DNA from: Candidatus Woesearchaeota archaeon
GTDB taxonomy: Archaea; Nanobdellota; Nanobdellia; Woesearchaeales; UBA10200
NCBI GenBank assembly: GCA_016180275.1
Contig: JACPBN010000017.1
Span: 14,330 to 21,973, forward strand
Reading direction: 5' to 3'
Length of the DNA stretch: 7,644 nt
A program made the position numbers and the translations under genes. Within the stretch, counting starts at the first letter, position 1. Each line of letters begins with the position of its first letter. The notes under the pieces are model-generated. The model was not told the DNA's origin, searched no databases, and was given only the letters and a program-made list of their open reading frames with translations. Shown piece after piece: positions 5,914 through 7,644 of this stretch.

Positions 5914-6010
5914 AGCCCCAGTCAGGACTTGAACCTGAATCTGGAGATAGTTTGACTATGCCCGAGGAAGGTAGTGAGTCTCCTATTCTATCCAATTAAA
6001 CTACTGGGAC
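5914..6010 (-). tRNA. tRNA with enlarged anticodon region (24-base intron or aberrant variable arm), isotype unresolved
   Basis: 97 bases on the minus strand. The acceptor stem GTCCCAG/CTGGGGC is complete (one G-U). The D arm GTTT...GAAT has GG in its loop, and the T arm TCAGG-TTCAAGT-CCTGA is perfect. The discriminator is T and CCA is not encoded. The stem GGAGA/TCTCC encloses 31 bases instead of 7. ACTA occurs at both ends of the extra 24 bases, so excision anywhere between the copies gives the loop CTCACTA: anticodon CAC (valine), but with an unusual T at position 37. I could not draw a canonical bulge-helix-bulge. The alternative is a class II form with loop CTCACTA closed by GGAGA/CCTTC (one mismatch) and a variable arm ATAGT-CAA-ACTAT, but the D arm and T73 do not look like Leu or Ser. 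The D arm is Arg- or Asp-like. The promoter and terminator look intact. Confidence 0.8.
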
Positions 6011-6019
6011 ATTATTTTT

Positions 6020-6349
6020 CTAAAAAAAATCATTTATATTAGTTTTCTTTAAGTTTCTTGTTTTGAGATAAACAGTTCCTTTTGACTTTCCCAACATTTC
6101 TCCTATTTTTTCATAGGACGTTCCTTTTTTACGTTCTTGTATTAAAAGAGTTATCTGTTCCTTTGTCCAACCGTATCCTGATTTCTTTTTATATTTTTCA
6201 AAATTTATTTTTTGCTTGTTAGATTCAGAACTATTAATGTCGGTATTATTTTTTAACTGTTGTTTTTTTAAGTTACAGTAAAAACAGTTGTTATCTTTAC
6301 AAGATAAAATATGTTCAAGTTCTTGTTCTGTTAGTATAATTGTTGCCAT
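6020..6349 (-). CDS. Small protein with Cys cluster and C-terminal Myb/HTH-like domain
   Basis: 109 residues from the ATG at 6349; ATGs at 6355 and 6367 are in frame too. I chose 6349 because a TATA-like box at 6371-6380 is about 27 bases upstream, fitting the leaderless pattern of this window. Near the N-terminus, H13, C17, C22 and C25 (HX3CX4CX2C) could bind zinc. The middle is a polar Asn/Ser/Lys linker (about 31-54). The C-terminal region from WTKEQITLLI through YEKIGEMLG to GTVYLKTRNLKK predicts three helices with a leading tryptophan, as in Myb/SANT or homeodomain-like DNA-binding units. It is probably a DNA-binding regulator of an accessory element. It ends nine bases before the tRNA. 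I do not recognise a named family. Confidence 0.7.
   Translation of the reverse strand: MATIILTEQELEHILSCKDNNCFYCNLKKQQLKNNTDINSSESNKQKINFEKYKKKSGYGWTKEQITLLIQERKKGTSYEKIGEMLGKSKGTVYLKTRNLKKTNINDFF
6031..6040 (-). promoter_or_regulatory. TATA box of the tRNA gene
   Basis: AATATAAATG on the minus strand sits 21-30 bases before the tRNA 5' end, the standard archaeal distance. It lies inside the last codons of the upstream small HTH gene, so that coding end and the tRNA promoter share sequence. Confidence 0.65.
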
Positions 6350-6370
6350 AATCATTATAAAGATCATTTA

Positions 6371-6380
6371 GTATAAAAAG
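6371..6380 (-). promoter_or_regulatory. TATA box of the small HTH gene
   Basis: CTTTTTATAC on the minus strand is centred about 27 bases before the ATG at 6349, implying a leaderless mRNA starting with MATIIL. Confidence 0.45.
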
Positions 6381-6662
6381 GTTTTGTTTATTTTAGACGA
6401 TTTATACATTACAAACTAAACAAATAGTTACCATTTTAGAATAGTGAAATAGTGATAAAATTATAGGATTAGCAGTTTATAGCTAACTCATGAAGTATAA
6501 ACCCCTTCTTACTAGTCTTGATTTAACAAGATAATACTTATCAATATCTGCAATTATATCTAAGAACTAGCTATATCTATACCAATAGAGATAAAAAGTT
6601 ATACAAATAGTATGTTTATTCGTAATATACAACTAACATTAATATATCAAAATTTGTGTTGG
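6381..6662. other. Gene-poor, very AT-rich spacer
   Basis: I find no frame with coding character, no RNA gene and no clear repeat here. Only short inverted arms are visible, such as TTAGC (6469-6473) with GCTAA (6482-6486), and TCTTG (6516-6520) with CAAGA (6527-6531). These are at the level expected by chance in such sequence. The stretch separates the archaeal-style genes on the left from the methyltransferase and glycosyltransferase fragment on the right. Confidence 0.5.
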
Positions 6663-6776
6663 TTAGTATAACAAATAGCAATCCGCCAAATTAAATTTTC
6701 CGCTAAAAACCAAAACAGCTATTAGGGCGATGGCAATAAATACTATAACGCTTATTAATTGAAATGTATTATTCAT
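6663..6776 (-). CDS. 37-residue single-pass membrane peptide
   Basis: The frame begins MNNTFQLISVIVFIAIALIA and ends with a short tail, SGKFNLADCYLLY. Residues 7-24 or so are a continuous hydrophobic helix long enough to span a membrane, with a polar N-terminus and a lysine just after it. Its ATG lies three bases after the stop of the methyltransferase gene, on the same strand, so the two would be cotranscribed and translation could be coupled. There is no Shine-Dalgarno. It could be a genuine small membrane protein or the surviving N-terminus of a longer one whose 3' part is lost. No family is recognised. Confidence 0.5.
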   Translation of the reverse strand: MNNTFQLISVIVFIAIALIAVLVFSGKFNLADCYLLY

Positions 6777-6779
6777 AAC

Positions 6780-7310
6780 TTAACTTATTGCTTTAAATAT
6801 CATACCATAATGGTAATCGCCAGCGTAAAATTCTCTGTCAAAAAGAAATCCTCTTATTTCAAAAAGACTTTTTGCATCTTCTTTGCTCATTCTTGCGTTA
6901 AACGGAGGGCCTATTAAGGTTTTTTGTTTTAACCATTCAATAAAAATAACTTTTCCTTCCGGTTTTAAGATGCGATACGCCTCACGAACAACATTTTCTT
7001 TGCTTGCTATCTGAAAAAGCACGCTCGCAATAATAACATAATCAACCGATTGCTCTTTTAAAGTTGTGGAAATTGGATTTTCCAAATCCGCTCTAATAAA
7101 ATCTAAATTACGCGCCCCGGAAAGCATTGCTTTTCCCTTCAAAACTTCCAACGCTTCTTTTTTTATGTCTATGGCGTAAACTATACCATTTTTCCCGACC
7201 ATTTTTGAAGCGGCCATAGCAAAATCCCCGTTTCCAACGCCAAAATCAGCTAACTTCGTTCCCGGCAATATCTGCGTATTTTCCATTACTTTTTGCGGAT
7301 TTAAAAACAT
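6780..7310 (-). CDS. Class I SAM-dependent methyltransferase (UbiE/Methyltransf_11-like)
   Basis: 176 residues with a Rossmann methyltransferase core. It opens with FLNPQKVMENTQILPGTKLADFG; motif I is LADFGVGNGDF (20-30). The acidic end of strand 2 is YAIDI (D48), followed by FIRADLENP (71-79) and DYVIIASVLFQ (90-100). The family-typical AYRILKPEGKVIFIEW (111-126) ends the core. The C-terminus is short (REFYAGDYHYGMIFKA). The substrate cannot be predicted; proteins of this shape are frequent in uncultured bacteria and archaea with small genomes. The conserved FLNP immediately after the ATG shows that the N-terminus is complete. No TATA box or Shine-Dalgarno precedes it, because the DNA upstream is the glycosyltransferase fragment in the opposite orientation. 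Confidence 0.88.
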   Translation of the reverse strand: MFLNPQKVMENTQILPGTKLADFGVGNGDFAMAASKMVGKNGIVYAIDIKKEALEVLKGKAMLSGARNLDFIRADLENPISTTLKEQSVDYVIIASVLFQIASKENVVREAYRILKPEGKVIFIEWLKQKTLIGPPFNARMSKEDAKSLFEIRGFLFDREFYAGDYHYGMIFKAIS

Positions 7311-7312
7311 AT

Positions 7313-7644
7313 TTTAAACAAAGACTTAGATGGACCAGAAATGGAATGAGAGCTGACTTAAAAGCTTTGAAAAACGGGTGGCCTTTTAAACACCCTGCTT
7401 TAGTCTTCTTTCAAATAGATAAATTTGCTCAAACGCTAGTTATTATCTTAAGCCCAATTTATTCCTCAGTATCTCTACTTACTGGAGCGTGGGAAGCAGC
7501 GCTGGCTATATTTGTATGGTGGTTTGTAAGCCGAGGCGTAAAAATATATCCCCATTTAAAAAGACGTCCTCAAGATATATCTATTCTTCCATTTTTCGTG
7601 TTGTACACATTCCTATCTGCGGTAATCAAAATATACGCGCTTTT
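7313..7644 (+). pseudogene. C-terminal part of a membrane glycosyltransferase 2 (hyaluronan synthase/NodC-like), 5' truncated and cut by the right edge
   Basis: From 7313 the plus frame reads FKQRLRWTRNGMRADLKALK and stays open to the window end. QRLRW at 7319-7333 is the QXXRW motif of processive GT2 enzymes. It is followed by their typical amphipathic segment, then membrane helices around LVIILSPIYSSVSLL, AALAIFVWWFV and ILPFFVLYTFLSAVI, with the conserved RGVKIYPHLKRRPQD between. The GT-A catalytic domain that must precede QXXRW (roughly 250 residues with DXD) is missing. The frame meets a TAG at 7217-7219 and everything before about 7310 is antisense methyltransferase. The fragment therefore cannot make a working enzyme as it stands. 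Either the gene was broken by rearrangement or the assembly joins unrelated pieces here. Confidence 0.75.

Noticed and set aside
5914..6010. The odd tRNA as a TAA suppressor for the neighbouring NYN gene
   Set aside because: No splice choice that I could draw gives a TTA anticodon; the most consistent loop carries CAC.
6381..6662. Replication origin or attachment site in the AT-rich spacer
   Set aside because: There are no iterated motifs, no copy of the tRNA 3' end as a direct repeat, and no integrase gene in the window.

Overview
The window is AT-rich and most of it looks archaeal, probably from a small-genome lineage such as DPANN. This is an inference. It rests on TATA/BRE-type promoters about 25 bases upstream of start codons or of the tRNA 5' end, several genes that appear leaderless, a tRNA without encoded CCA and with an enlarged anticodon region, and an archaeal-style DUF4143 ATPase. 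No rRNA or phylogenetic marker is present to fix the lineage.

Left part (1-3263). A partial frame on the left edge runs into the 3' end of an iron-sulfur RNA m5U methyltransferase gene on the minus strand. A 99-base divergent promoter region separates that gene from purA (adenylosuccinate synthase, AMP branch of purine synthesis). Downstream of purA is an AbrB-type antitoxin gene with its own promoter and Shine-Dalgarno. An ATGA overlap links it to a PIN-domain toxin gene that keeps only 37 codons, so the toxin-antitoxin pair is broken on the toxin side.

Middle part (3264-5137, minus strand). A stand-alone AAA+ ATPase of the DUF4143 type is preceded by two 19-base palindromes next to its TATA box. 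Upstream of it lies a YjbQ/UPF0047 family gene.

Third part (5138-6367, minus strand). A NYN-domain (LabA-like) ribonuclease gene is interrupted by one in-frame TAA codon and has a strongly folded 5' leader. Then come a tRNA gene with an abnormal anticodon region and a small protein with a Cys cluster and a Myb/HTH-like C-terminus. The tRNA promoter sits inside the 3' end of that small gene. The frequency of small or broken genes and the long gene-poor AT-rich spacer (about 6368-6662) suggest accessory or decaying DNA.

Right part (6663-7644). A SAM-dependent methyltransferase and a 37-residue membrane peptide lie on the minus strand. They abut, head to head and with no promoter gap, the C-terminal part of a membrane glycosyltransferase 2 on the plus strand that lacks its catalytic domain. 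This abrupt junction near 7305-7313 is either a genomic rearrangement or an assembly chimera.

I see no CRISPR array, insertion sequence or complete known defence system. The best candidates for something undescribed are the NYN gene with its leader hairpin, the odd tRNA next to it, and the paired palindromes at the ATPase promoter.
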